DNA from: a bacterium | GTDB lineage: Bacteria; Bacillota; Bacilli; Lactobacillales; Streptococcaceae | Assembly (NCBI GenBank): GCA_905221435.1 | Contig: CAJNDD010000010.1 | Coordinates: 1 to 64,000 of the forward strand | DNA length: 64,000 nucleotides | Direction of reading: 5' to 3' | In this document: piece by piece, positions 46,692 through 55,641 of the stretch | How positions within the stretch are numbered: position 1 is the stretch's first letter | Layout of the letters: every line of letters begins with the position of its first letter | Notes under the pieces: generated by a model | Database searches by the model: none | Told to the model about the DNA's origin: nothing | The model's input: the letters and a program-made list of their open reading frames with translations, nothing else | Program-made: the position numbers and the translations under genes

Positions 46692-49388
46692 ATGTCAAAA
46701 GAACAAAAACGCCAAGCGTTTTACACTCAGAGTCCTGAAGAGGTCTTGAAGTCAGTTGAAGCAACTAAACAAGGTCTCTCGTCTAGCGAAGCGCAGAAAC
46801 GCCTAGCTGAATATGGACGCAACGAACTGGAAGAGGGTGAGAAAAAATCACTCCTAGTCAAGTTTATCGAGCAATTTAAGGATTTGATGATTATCATCCT
46901 GATTGCTGCGGCTATCTTGTCAGTCGTAACTTCTGGTGGAGAAGATATCGCAGATGCCATCATTATCCTAGCCGTGGTTATCATCAACGCTGCCTTTGGT
47001 GTTTACCAAGAAGGAAAAGCAGAAGAAGCTATCGAAGCCCTCAAGTCTATGTCGAGTCCAGCTGCTCGCGTTATTCGTGATGGACACATGGCTGAGATTG
47101 ATTCCAAAGAATTGGTGCCAGGAGATATCGTTGCCCTTGAAGCTGGTGATGTAGTGCCAGCAGACCTACGATTGCTAGAAGCTAATTCTCTTAAAATCGA
47201 AGAAGCAGCATTGACAGGTGAGTCTGTTCCAGTTGAAAAAGACTTGACAGTCGAGCTCGCTGCAGATGCTGGTATTGGTGACCGTGTCAATATGGCCTTC
47301 CAAAACTCAAATGTGACTTATGGTCGTGGTCTTGGTGTTGTTGTCAATACAGGTATGTATACTGAAGTGGGTCATATCGCTGGCATGCTCCAAGATGCTG
47401 ATGAGACAGATACGCCACTCAAACAAAACTTGAACAACCTTTCTAAGGTTTTGACCTATGCTATCTTGGTCATTGCCCTTGTTACTTTTGTTGTTGGTGT
47501 CTTCATTCAAGGAAAAAATCCACTTGGTGAGTTGATGACCTCTGTTGCGCTTGCTGTTGCAGCCATTCCAGAAGGACTCCCAGCTATCGTGACGATCGTT
47601 CTTGCCCTTGGTACTCAAGTTTTGGCCAAACGAAACTCTATCGTTCGTAAGTTGCCAGCAGTCGAAACACTTGGTTCAACAGAAATCATCGCTTCTGATA
47701 AGACTGGTACGCTTACCATGAACAAGATGACAGTCGAGAAAGTCTTCTATGACGCAGTCCTACATGACTCAGCTGATGATATTGAACTTGGCTTGGACAT
47801 GCCACTACTTCGTTCAGTTGTCTTAGCTAATGATACTAAGATTGATGCAGAAGGAAACCTGATTGGTGACCCGACCGAAACAGCCTTCATCCAGTATGCC
47901 TTGGATAAGGGCTATGATGTTAAAGGGTTCTTAGAGAAATATCCTCGTGTAGCTGAATTGCCGTTTGACTCAGATCGTAAACTCATGTCAACGGTTCATC
48001 CATTGCCAGATGGTAAATTCCTCGTGGCAGTCAAAGGGGCTCCAGATCAACTCTTAAAACGTTGTGTTGCTCGTGATAAAGCTGGAGATGTTGCTCCGAT
48101 TGATGAGAAAGTCACTGAATTAATCCATACAAACAACTCGGAAATGGCTCACCAAGCCTTGCGTGTCCTTGCAGGTGCTTATAAGATTATCGATAGTATT
48201 CCAGAAAATCTTACTTCTGAAGAGCTTGAAAACAACTTGATCTTTACTGGTTTGATTGGGATGATTGACCCTGAACGTGCCGAAGCGGCTGAAGCCGTTC
48301 GTGTGGCTAAGGAAGCGGGAATCCGTCCAATCATGATCACTGGTGACCACCAAGATACAGCAGAAGCTATTGCTAAACGTTTGGGAATTATCGACGAAAA
48401 TGACTCGGAAGACCATGTTTTGACTGGGGCGGAACTTAACGAACTTTCAGATGAAGAATTTGAAAAAGTCGTTGGTCAATACTCTGTTTATGCGCGTGTA
48501 TCTCCAGAACACAAGGTTCGTATCGTGAAAGCTTGGCAAAACCAAGGTAAGGTCGTTGCTATGACAGGTGACGGTGTTAATGATGCGCCAGCTCTGAAAA
48601 CAGCCGACATCGGTATCGGTATGGGAATCACTGGTACAGAGGTTTCTAAGGGTGCATCAGACATGATTCTTGCGGATGATAACTTTGCGACCATCATCGT
48701 CGCAGTTGAAGAAGGACGTAAGGTCTTCTCAAACATTCAAAAGACCATCCAGTACCTACTTTCTGCCAATACGGCTGAAGTATTAACCATCTTCTTATCA
48801 ACCTTGTTTGGTTGGGATGTCCTACAGCCAGTTCATCTCTTGTGGATTAACTTGGTAACCGATACCTTCCCAGCTATCGCTCTTGGTGTTGAACCAGCTG
48901 AGCCAGGTGTTATGACCCACAAACCACGTGGACGCAAATCAAGCTTCTTCTCAGGTGGGGTCATGAGTTCCATTATTTATCAAGGTGTACTCCAAGGGGC
49001 ACTCGTCTTGACCGTTTATGGTCTTGCTCTTGCTTATCCGGTCCATGTAGGAGATAACCAAGCTATTCACGCAGATGCCCTCACCATGGCCTTTGCAACA
49101 CTTGGCTTGATCCAGCTCTTCCATGCCTACAACGTCAAGTCTGTTTACCAATCCATCTTGACAGTTGGCCCATTCAAGTCTAAGACCTTCAACTGGTCTA
49201 TCTTGGTATCCTTCATCCTTCTCATGGCAACAATCGTTGTAGAACCGCTTGAAGGTATCTTCCACGTAACCAAACTAGACTTGTCACAATGGGGTATTGT
49301 TCTAGCTGGAAGCTTCTCAATGATACTTATCGTCGAAATCGTTAAGTTTGTTCAACGTAAACTTGGTCTTGATAAGAACGCAATTTAA
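46692..49388 (+). CDS. mgtA: Ca2+/Mn2+-type P2 ATPase under Mn riboswitch control
   Basis: 898 residues from ATG 46692, with AAGGAGGAGACAC before it. An in-frame ATG at 46614 falls inside the riboswitch terminator and is not used. N-terminal cation ATPase domain (SPEEVLKSVEATKQGLS), EAALTGESVPVEK, SDKTGTLTMNKM (D336), KGAPDQLL, MTGDGVNDAPALKTADIGIGMG and ten membrane segments: a SERCA-like P2 pump. The pneumococcal homologue has been called CaxP or MgtA and exports calcium and manganese. It forms a manganese-homeostasis pair with mntE. Confidence 0.88.
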   Translation: MSKEQKRQAFYTQSPEEVLKSVEATKQGLSSSEAQKRLAEYGRNELEEGEKKSLLVKFIEQFKDLMIIILIAAAILSVVTSGGEDIADAIIILAVVIINAAFGVYQEGKAEEAIEALKSMSSPAARVIRDGHMAEIDSKELVPGDIVALEAGDVVPADLRLLEANSLKIEEAALTGESVPVEKDLTVELAADAGIGDRVNMAFQNSNVTYGRGLGVVVNTGMYTEVGHIAGMLQDADETDTPLKQNLNNLSKVLTYAILVIALVTFVVGVFIQGKNPLGELMTSVALAVAAIPEGLPAIVTIVLALGTQVLAKRNSIVRKLPAVETLGSTEIIASDKTGTLTMNKMTVEKVFYDAVLHDSADDIELGLDMPLLRSVVLANDTKIDAEGNLIGDPTETAFIQYALDKGYDVKGFLEKYPRVAELPFDSDRKLMSTVHPLPDGKFLVAVKGAPDQLLKRCVARDKAGDVAPIDEKVTELIHTNNSEMAHQALRVLAGAYKIIDSIPENLTSEELENNLIFTGLIGMIDPERAEAAEAVRVAKEAGIRPIMITGDHQDTAEAIAKRLGIIDENDSEDHVLTGAELNELSDEEFEKVVGQYSVYARVSPEHKVRIVKAWQNQGKVVAMTGDGVNDAPALKTADIGIGMGITGTEVSKGASDMILADDNFATIIVAVEEGRKVFSNIQKTIQYLLSANTAEVLTIFLSTLFGWDVLQPVHLLWINLVTDTFPAIALGVEPAEPGVMTHKPRGRKSSFFSGGVMSSIIYQGVLQGALVLTVYGLALAYPVHVGDNQAIHADALTMAFATLGLIQLFHAYNVKSVYQSILTVGPFKSKTFNWSILVSFILLMATIVVEPLEGIFHVTKLDLSQWGIVLAGSFSMILIVEIVKFVQRKLGLDKNAI

Positions 49389-49392
49389 AAAG

Positions 49393-49418
49393 AAAGTCAT
49401 CTTCGGATGGCTTTTTTT
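49393..49418 (+). terminator. Terminator after the Ca/Mn ATPase
   Basis: AAAGTCATC / GATGGCTTT with a TTCG-type loop and seven T. Confidence 0.85.
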
Positions 49419-49492
49419 GCATTTGAGGGAAAGGACTAGAACTTGCCCCCTTTTGTGCTATAATAAAGTAAAATAGCAAGGAGTGAAAGAGA

Positions 49493-49903
49493 ATGGAAAA
49501 GAAAATTGTCCGAGATGTCTTATTTTTGTCGCAAGTTTCGAAAGCTGCAAGTCAGGAAGACCTTTATCTGGCTAGAGATCTGCAGGATACCCTGCTTGCC
49601 AATCGCGAGATCTGTGTTGGTCTAGCGGCCAATATGATTGGGGTGCAGAAGCGTGTGATTATCTTTAATCTTGGCCTAGTTCCCATGGTCATGTTTAACC
49701 CTGTTCTCCTTTCCTACGAGGGACCTTACGAGACAGAGGAAGGATGTTTGTCCTTGACTGGGGTACGGCCAACGACTCGTTATGAAACCATTACGGTTTC
49801 CTATCGTGATAGTAAGTGGCAGGAACAGACCGTTACGCTAACAGGTTTTCCAGCTCAGATTTGTCAACATGAACTGGATCATTTGGAAGGACGGATTATT
49901 TAG
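49493..49903 (+). CDS. Peptide deformylase-like protein with altered motif 1
   Basis: 136 residues. Motif 2 EGCLS (E83-S87, Cys85) and motif 3 HELDH (H126-H130) hold the metal ligands. Motif 1, normally GxGxAAxQ, reads C41-V-G-L-A-A-N-M48: the oxyanion-hole Gln is Met and the first Gly is Cys. Shorter than standard Gram-positive deformylases (about 180-200 residues). Streptococci have a second, essential deformylase elsewhere, so this copy may be inactive or specialised. Ribosome-binding site CAAGGAGTG. Confidence 0.85.
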   Translation: MEKKIVRDVLFLSQVSKAASQEDLYLARDLQDTLLANREICVGLAANMIGVQKRVIIFNLGLVPMVMFNPVLLSYEGPYETEEGCLSLTGVRPTTRYETITVSYRDSKWQEQTVTLTGFPAQICQHELDHLEGRII

Positions 49904-49914
49904 GAGGAACTCAG

Positions 49915-51510
49915 ATGAAACGCATACTTTTTGAACTTGTTTTTATCGCAACGACCTGGTATATCTTTTTACCACCCTTCAATCTTACCAGTTGGGAATT
50001 CATCTTCTTTCTTTGTGGGCATCTAGTGGTGATGGGAATTTTATTTAGTTTCCGAAAGGATACCAATCTCCTCAAAACTGTTCATGTACGTCATGGCAAG
50101 GCTACCAAAGATCTCAATCTAGAAGGATTTCATTTTAATAAATTAGGTGGAGGATTGTTGCTGGCTGCAGGCCTTATCTTTGCCCTTGCTGGTCTGGTAA
50201 GCCTAGTAACCTCCAGCTTTTTCCAAGCAAAAAATTATGCTAATGTGGTGTCTATCACAGAAAAAGACTTTAAAGATTTTCCCAAGAGTGATACCAGTAA
50301 GGTTCTAATCCTAGATCGGAGCACTGCAGAAAAGATTGGAGACCGTTATCTAGGCTCTCTGACGGATAAGGTCTCCCAGTACGTAGCAGCAGATACTTAT
50401 ACCCAGCTGACAGTTGATGGCAAGCCCTATCGGGTGACACCTTTGGAGTACGCCGATCCGATCAAATGGTTCAATAATCAGTCCAAGGGAATTGGCGAGT
50501 ATATCAAGGTTGATATGGTGACAGGAAATGCAGAATTGGTGGATTTAAAAACGCCGATGAAGTATTCAGATTCCGAGTATTTTAACCGCGACGTCAAACG
50601 TCATCTTCGGATCAAGTACCCAACCAAGATTTTTAAAACGCCATCCTTTGAGGTGGATGACGAAGGCAATCCTTTCTATGTAGCAACTGTTTATCAAAAG
50701 CAGTTTGGTCTAGGAGTGCCTCGTCCTTCATCTGTTATTATCTTAGACGCCACCAATGGAGAAACCAAGGAATATAGCTTGGATGAAGTGCCAGAATGGG
50801 TGGACCGTGTCTATCCAGCTGAAGAAACCATTGAGCAAATAAACTACAACGGCAAGTATACAGACGGCTTCTGGAATGCCTTGATTTCTAAGAAAAACGT
50901 TACCCAAACAACAGAGGGCTATAACTATCTTTCTATCGGAAATGACATTTATCTCTACACAGGGGTGACTTCAGCCAATGCTGACGAAAGCAATCTAGGA
51001 TTTATCCTTGAAAATATGCGTACTGGTGAAATCACCAAGTACAACCTAGCTTCAGCAACCGAAGAATCTGCCCGTGCTTCCGCAGAAGGAGCAGTACAAG
51101 AGAAAGCCTACAAGGCTACCTTCCCTATCCTTGTTAATCTCAATGACAAACCGCTCTATATCATGGGCTTAAAGGACAATGCAGGCTTGGTCAAGGAGTA
51201 TGCATTGGTCGATGCCGTGGAGTATCAAAATGTCATCGTAGCAACTACGGTAGATGAACTCCTCAGCAAGTATGCCAATAAAAATGATCTCGACCTGGAT
51301 AATGAAACGGTAGAAAGTATCAAGGGAGTGATTTCAGACCTTAAATCAACTGTCATCAAGGGGGATACTGTCTACTTCTTCAAAGTTGATGACAAGATTT
51401 ACAAGGTCAAGGCTTCAGTGTCAGACGACCTTCCTTACCTCGAAAATGGCCAATCCTTCGAAGGTCAAGTTGGAAAGGATAACTATCTCAAGACCTTTAA
51501 AGTCAAGTAA
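49915..51510 (+). CDS. Large membrane-anchored protein of unknown function
   Basis: 531 residues. Three N-terminal hydrophobic segments (about 5-20, 26-47, 76-100) followed by about 430 soluble residues, probably outside the membrane. The soluble part contains AADTYTQLTVDGKPYRVTPL and a repeated theme of strand-rich blocks (VSITEKDFKDF, VVIL-type). No catalytic motif was recognised. Ribosome-binding site AGGAGGAAC; 11 bases after the deformylase-like gene, so co-transcribed. Confidence 0.6.
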   Translation: MKRILFELVFIATTWYIFLPPFNLTSWEFIFFLCGHLVVMGILFSFRKDTNLLKTVHVRHGKATKDLNLEGFHFNKLGGGLLLAAGLIFALAGLVSLVTSSFFQAKNYANVVSITEKDFKDFPKSDTSKVLILDRSTAEKIGDRYLGSLTDKVSQYVAADTYTQLTVDGKPYRVTPLEYADPIKWFNNQSKGIGEYIKVDMVTGNAELVDLKTPMKYSDSEYFNRDVKRHLRIKYPTKIFKTPSFEVDDEGNPFYVATVYQKQFGLGVPRPSSVIILDATNGETKEYSLDEVPEWVDRVYPAEETIEQINYNGKYTDGFWNALISKKNVTQTTEGYNYLSIGNDIYLYTGVTSANADESNLGFILENMRTGEITKYNLASATEESARASAEGAVQEKAYKATFPILVNLNDKPLYIMGLKDNAGLVKEYALVDAVEYQNVIVATTVDELLSKYANKNDLDLDNETVESIKGVISDLKSTVIKGDTVYFFKVDDKIYKVKASVSDDLPYLENGQSFEGQVGKDNYLKTFKVK

Positions 51511-51513
51511 AAG

Positions 51514-51539
51514 AAACCTCGGTATGAACCGAGGTTTTT
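51514..51539 (+). terminator. Terminator after the membrane-anchored protein gene
   Basis: AAACCTCGGT / ACCGAGGTTT with an ATGA loop and T run. Confidence 0.88.
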
Positions 51540-51551
51540 AAGATGAAATTC

Positions 51552-51586
51552 TTGGTCGTGGTTGAAAAATATGCTACACTAACAAT
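51552..51586 (+). promoter_or_regulatory. Promoter giving a probably leaderless yaaA mRNA
   Basis: TTGGTC (51552-51557), 17 bases, TACACT (51575-51580) with TG at 51572-51573. A discriminator of six bases leads to A51587, the first base of the yaaA ATG. No Shine-Dalgarno sequence lies between. Confidence 0.55.
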
Positions 51587-52315
51587 ATGAAAATTTTAAT
51601 CCCAACAGCAAAAGAAATGAACACAGACCATCCTTGTATTGAAGCGCTCCCCTTGAAGGAAGAAAGTCAGGCAGTCCTTGATTCACTGGCGCACTACCCA
51701 GCTAGTGAATTAGAGACCTTTTATAAGGTATCTGCCGAGAAAGCAGAAGAAGAGTACGCTCATATTCAAGCTCTAAAAAATCACAGGGCTAAATATTATC
51801 CAGCCTTGAAACTCTTCGATGGTCTCATGTATCGCCACATCAAACGAGATGGGTTAACCGAGGCTGAACAAACCTATCTTGAAAATCATGTCCTAATTAC
51901 CTCGGCTTTATACGGTGTTGTCCCCGCCTTGTCGCCCATGGCTCCTCATCGTTTGGACTTTTTGATGAAGTTAAAAGTTGCTGGTAAGACTTTAAAGAGT
52001 CATTGGAAGTCAGCCTACGATGAGGCCCTACAAGATGAGAACTTGATATTTTCTCTCTTGTCATCAGAGTTTGAAACAGTATTTTCTAAGGAAATCAGAG
52101 AAAAGATGGTGACCTTCAAATTTATGGAGGATAAGGCAGGCCAGTTAAAAATCCACTCAACCATTTCAAAAAAAGCCCGTGGTGCCTTTTTGACCGCCTT
52201 GATAGAGGGGCAAGTTCAAACTGTTGAACAAGCTCGCAAACTCAATTTTGCTGGTTTTGATTACCGACCTGATTTATCAAGTGATTTAGAACTCGTCTTT
52301 TTAAAACAAGTGTAA
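51587..52315 (+). CDS. yaaA: YaaA family peroxide stress protein
   Basis: 242 residues. Begins MKILIPTAKEMN and has the family blocks KLFDGLMYRHIKRDG and FKFMEDKAGQLKIHSTISKKARG. E. coli YaaA lowers intracellular free iron during peroxide stress. This species makes peroxide (lactate oxidase at 53549), which gives a plausible context. No ribosome-binding site is visible, suggesting a leaderless message. Confidence 0.88.
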   Translation: MKILIPTAKEMNTDHPCIEALPLKEESQAVLDSLAHYPASELETFYKVSAEKAEEEYAHIQALKNHRAKYYPALKLFDGLMYRHIKRDGLTEAEQTYLENHVLITSALYGVVPALSPMAPHRLDFLMKLKVAGKTLKSHWKSAYDEALQDENLIFSLLSSEFETVFSKEIREKMVTFKFMEDKAGQLKIHSTISKKARGAFLTALIEGQVQTVEQARKLNFAGFDYRPDLSSDLELVFLKQV

Positions 52316-52343
52316 AGTATCTTTAATTCAAAATAATATAAGC

Positions 52344-52393
52344 TGTCCCCAAGAAGTCAACCTCTTAGTTTGACCTTTTGGGGGCAATTTTTT
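52344..52393 (+). terminator. Terminator after yaaA
   Basis: TGTCCCCAAGAAGTCAA and TTGACCTTTTGGGGGCA form a long imperfect stem with a 9-base loop, followed by six T. Confidence 0.75.
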
Positions 52394-52398
52394 CGCTC

Positions 52399-53305
52399 TG
52401 TTGTAAAATGAAGTGCAACACAAAAGACATGTCTATCTGATATACTAGAGTTGCGAAAAACAGTATAAAGGAAGAGAAACATGTCCACAAACTATTCTAC
52501 CACAAATCAATCATACAAGCACTTATCTGAAGCTGAGCGAGGAGAAATTGAAGCTTATTTAAGCGTAGGACTCAAACCTGCTGAGATTGCTCGTAGACTG
52601 GGAAGAAATCGCTCTACCATTACTCGTGAAATGAATCGAGGTTCTATAACACAAGTGAAACAAGTAAATGGACAGAAGGTCTATTATCAACACTATTATG
52701 CAGATGCTGCCCATAACTGTTATCGTCAGGTCAGGAAAGCCAGCTATTATCTGAAACTGGATCGTGTATCGGACGACTTTCTGACAAAATTTACAGAAGC
52801 AATGAGAGAGAAACCAAGAGTGCATAGCGTGGATACCTTTGTTCATACCTACAGACTCCAACATGTAGATGCAGTTGTTCCTTCAACCAAGATGCTCTAT
52901 AACTATATCCATCAAGGTTTGTTAGAGATTAAGGTTATTGATTTACCAATAGCAGTGCGGATCCGTAAGAAATTTAACAAGCGTCCCTCTACCAAGAAAC
53001 ATCTAGGAAAGTCAATTGAAGAAAGGCCAGAAGAGATCAATAATCGCTCCCGTTTTGGAGATTGGGAAATCGATTCTGTTCTGGGGGGAAAGACAGTAGG
53101 AGAACCTTCTATTCTGACCTTAGTAGAACGACAAACACGCTATGCTGTCACAAAGAAACTCGTCGAAAAGAAAGCAGAGTATGTCAATCAAGCAGTCTTA
53201 GAGTGTATGAAACCTTATCCCATTAAGTCCATATTGAGTAAGATAGAGAGATTAGATCTCTTAAAACGCTTTAAAGAAGACCAAGAAAATTGGCAAAATG
53301 CCTAA
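52399..53305 (+). mobile_element. Truncated IS30-family insertion sequence
   Basis: The left part shows TGTTGTAAAATGAAGTGCAA at 52399-52418, similar to ends of streptococcal IS30 elements. The transposase ORF at 52481 follows. No matching right end is seen before lctO, so the element has lost its 3' part. It sits exactly where gene order switches from the yaaA neighbourhood to the lctO-thiamine neighbourhood. Confidence 0.65.
52481..53305 (+). pseudogene. IS30-family transposase, C-terminally truncated
   Basis: 274 residues. N-terminal helix-turn-helix HLSEAERGEIEAYLSVGLKP and AEIARRLGRNRSTITREMNRG are IS30-type. The first catalytic Asp is in RFGDWEIDSVLG. The second Asp (ADNG region) and the final Glu are missing: after ECMKPYPIKSI the frame runs into an unrelated 23-residue tail (ending EDQENWQNA). 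Full-length relatives are about 320-350 residues. Presumably inactive. Confidence 0.8.
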
Positions 53306-53471
53306 GACATAGAAAATCAAGTAGTCACTAGGATTACCTGATTTTTTGTATGTAAGAAGTAAAACAAAGGTTCCTAAGGGTAAAGAAAAATATAGGATAA
53401 TGATAGAATGAGAGCCCTCTCTTTTTGGGGATATATTCAGACAATCAGTTTGAAATTTCCAGACAAAATTT

Positions 53472-53531
53472 TTGAAAGGAATCTGAAAAAGAGTTAAGAT
53501 AGTTTATGTAAGAAGAAGTAAACGCTTACTT
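53472..53531 (+). promoter_or_regulatory. lctO promoter with downstream cre-like site
   Basis: TTGAAA (53472-53477), 17 bases, TAAGAT (53495-53500). AGTAAACGCTTACT at 53518-53531 is a cre-like palindrome located about 10-25 bases downstream of the expected transcription start, a position at which CcpA would block elongation. Confidence 0.65.
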
Positions 53532-53548
53532 AATAAGGAGGACACTTT

Positions 53549-54685
53549 ATGTCATATAAAACAAGCAATGCAGAAGGCCCTGTAGATTTTATTAATACCT
53601 ATGATTTGGAGCCAATGGCGCAACAAGTTATTCCTAAAGCAGCATTTGGCTATATCGCCAGTGGTGCGGAAGATACTTTTACTTTACGGGAGAATATCCG
53701 CGCCTTTAACCACAAGCTCATCGTTCCGCACACTCTTTGTGATGTTGAAAATCCAAGTACAGAGATTGAATTTGCAGGTGAAAAATTGTCTTCACCAATT
53801 ATTATGGCGCCTGTTGCAGCTCATAAATTGGCAAATGAACAGGGGGAAGTAGCTACTGCGCGTGGTGTACATGAGTTTGGTTCCCTCTATACAACCAGCT
53901 CTTACTCTACTGTGGACCTTCCAGAAATTTCGGAAGCCCTTCAAGGGACACCTCATTGGTTCCAATTTTACTTTAGTAAAGATGACGGAATCAACCGCCA
54001 CATCATGGACCGTGTGAAGGCAGAAGGTTATAAAGCGATTGTCTTGACGGCAGATGCAACTGTAGGGGGCAATCGTGAGGTTGATAAGCGCAATGGTTTT
54101 GTCTTCCCAGTTGGCATGCCGATTGTTGAGGAATATCTGCCAGAAGGCGCTGGAAAATCAATGGACTTTGTCTACAAATCAGCTAAACAACGTTTGTCTC
54201 CACGTGATGTAGAGTTCATCGCTGAATACTCAGGACTTCCTGTTTATGTCAAGGGACCACAATGCCGTGAGGACGTTGAACGTTCGCTTGCTGCGGGAGC
54301 TTCAGGTATCTGGGTAACCAACCACGGTGGTCGTCAAATCGACGGTGGACCAGCTGCCTTTGACTCACTTCAAGAAGTAGCAGAAGCAGTTGACAAGCGC
54401 GTGCCTATTGTCTTTGACTCAGGTGTTCGTCGTGGTCAACACGTCTTTAAAGCCTTGGCTTCAGGAGCAGACTTGGTAGCTATTGGCCGCCCTGTTATCT
54501 ATGGCTTGGCACTTGGTGGTAGTGTTGGTGTGCGTCAGGTCTTTGAGCACTTGAATGCAGAATTGAAGACAGTCATGCAGTTGTCTGGAACTCAGACTAT
54601 TGAAGATGTCAAACACTTCAAACTTCGTCACAATCCTTACAATCCAACCTTCCCAGTTGATCCACGTGACTTAAAATTGTATTGA
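53549..54685 (+). CDS. lctO: L-lactate oxidase
   Basis: 378 residues of the FMN-dependent alpha-hydroxy-acid oxidase family. FGYIASGAEDTFTLREN, LTADATVGGNREVDKRNGF, and the catalytic histidine in WVTNHGGRQIDGGPAAF, then FDSGVRRGQHVFKALASGAD. It oxidises lactate to pyruvate with oxygen and gives hydrogen peroxide. Ribosome-binding site AAGGAGGAC. In pneumococcus it also precedes thiamine salvage genes. Confidence 0.94.
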   Translation: MSYKTSNAEGPVDFINTYDLEPMAQQVIPKAAFGYIASGAEDTFTLRENIRAFNHKLIVPHTLCDVENPSTEIEFAGEKLSSPIIMAPVAAHKLANEQGEVATARGVHEFGSLYTTSSYSTVDLPEISEALQGTPHWFQFYFSKDDGINRHIMDRVKAEGYKAIVLTADATVGGNREVDKRNGFVFPVGMPIVEEYLPEGAGKSMDFVYKSAKQRLSPRDVEFIAEYSGLPVYVKGPQCREDVERSLAAGASGIWVTNHGGRQIDGGPAAFDSLQEVAEAVDKRVPIVFDSGVRRGQHVFKALASGADLVAIGRPVIYGLALGGSVGVRQVFEHLNAELKTVMQLSGTQTIEDVKHFKLRHNPYNPTFPVDPRDLKLY

Positions 54686-54697
54686 CAAAACAGATTG

Positions 54698-54721
54698 CCT
54701 CCGCATAATGTGGAGGTTTTT
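54698..54721 (+). terminator. Terminator after lctO
   Basis: CCTCCGCA / TGTGGAGG with a TAA loop and five T. Confidence 0.88.
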
Positions 54722-54786
54722 ATTCGTGTATAGAAAGATTAAATCGTCATCAGAAACTATATAAATATATTTTCCGGTCAAATATC

Positions 54787-54815
54787 TTGCTAGGGCTTTC
54801 ATTTTCTGTTATACT
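54787..54815 (+). promoter_or_regulatory. Promoter of the thiamine operon
   Basis: TTGCTA (54787-54792), 17 bases, TATACT (54810-54815), about 25 bases before the TPP riboswitch. Confidence 0.65.
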
Positions 54816-54839
54816 GGTCCAGTAATAAAATAATAAAGA

Positions 54840-54994
54840 CATTTGGGGTGCTTTAGGCTGAGATGATACCCATTGAACCTGATACAGTTAATACTGGCGA
54901 AGGGAAATGTGAAAAGATTTTTTTCGTATGTCGAAAAGAACCGTCTAATCTTGTAAGGTAAACTCTAATTCTCGTTTGTAATTGGAGTTTTTTT
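54840..54994 (+). promoter_or_regulatory. TPP riboswitch with terminator, upstream of ykoE
   Basis: GGGGTGCTT, GGCTGAGATGATACCC, GAACCTGATACAGTTAATAC and GGCGAAGGGAAATG (54844-54909) are the conserved THI-box segments. A terminator follows: AAACTCTAATT / AATTGGAGTTT with seven T (54960-54994). Thiamine pyrophosphate should promote termination and shut the operon. Confidence 0.93.
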
Positions 54995-55080
54995 CTTTAT
55001 CAAAAGAGGGTAGGCTTAACAGCAAGCCTTTTGGTAACTCTCCTTGAATGCCCCACTTTTCTTTAAAAAAGGAGTTTTTT

Positions 55081-55641
55081 ATGTTGAAAAAATGGCAGTT
55101 AAAAGATGTTGTTTTACTTGCTTTCTTGTCTATCTTTTTTGGTGGCGTTTTTGTGGGTTCAGGCTATCTGTTTGATATCCTCACCCTGATCTTGGCCCCT
55201 CTTGGTTTGCAGGCCTTTGCCAATGAAATCCTCTTTGGTCTCTGGTGTATGGCTGCGCCCATTGCAGCTATCTTTGTTCCAAGAGTCGGAAGTGCAACGA
55301 TTGGAGAAGTGCTTGCTGCGCTTGCTGAAGTCCTTTATGGTAGCCAATTCGGTCTAGGTGCTCTTTTGTCCGGCTTGGTTCAAGGTTTGGGAAGTGAATT
55401 TGGCTTTCTTGTAACCAAGAATCGTTATGAAAGTTGGCTTTCTCTAACTGCTAATAGTATTGGGATTACCCTTTTTAGCTTTGTCTATGAGTACATTAAA
55501 TTAGGTTACTACGCCTTCTCCCTTTCTTTTGTTCTTTCCTTGCTAGTGGTGCGTTTTATTTCCGTCTTTTTCTTCTGTACCATCTTGGTTCGTGCCATTG
55601 TCAAACTTTATCATCGGTTTGCAGTTGGAGGAAATGCATAG
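55081..55641 (+). CDS. ykoE: ECF transporter substrate-binding component YkoE
   Basis: 186 residues from ATG 55081 with AAAGGAG before it (ATG 55048 in the same frame has no such site). Five or six membrane segments; LVQGLGSEFGFLVTKNRYE and AEVLYGSQFGLGALLSG are features of the YkoE family, the membrane specificity subunit thought to take up hydroxymethylpyrimidine or thiamine precursors. First gene under the TPP riboswitch; stop and next ATG adjoin. Confidence 0.85.
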   Translation: MLKKWQLKDVVLLAFLSIFFGGVFVGSGYLFDILTLILAPLGLQAFANEILFGLWCMAAPIAAIFVPRVGSATIGEVLAALAEVLYGSQFGLGALLSGLVQGLGSEFGFLVTKNRYESWLSLTANSIGITLFSFVYEYIKLGYYAFSLSFVLSLLVVRFISVFFFCTILVRAIVKLYHRFAVGGNA

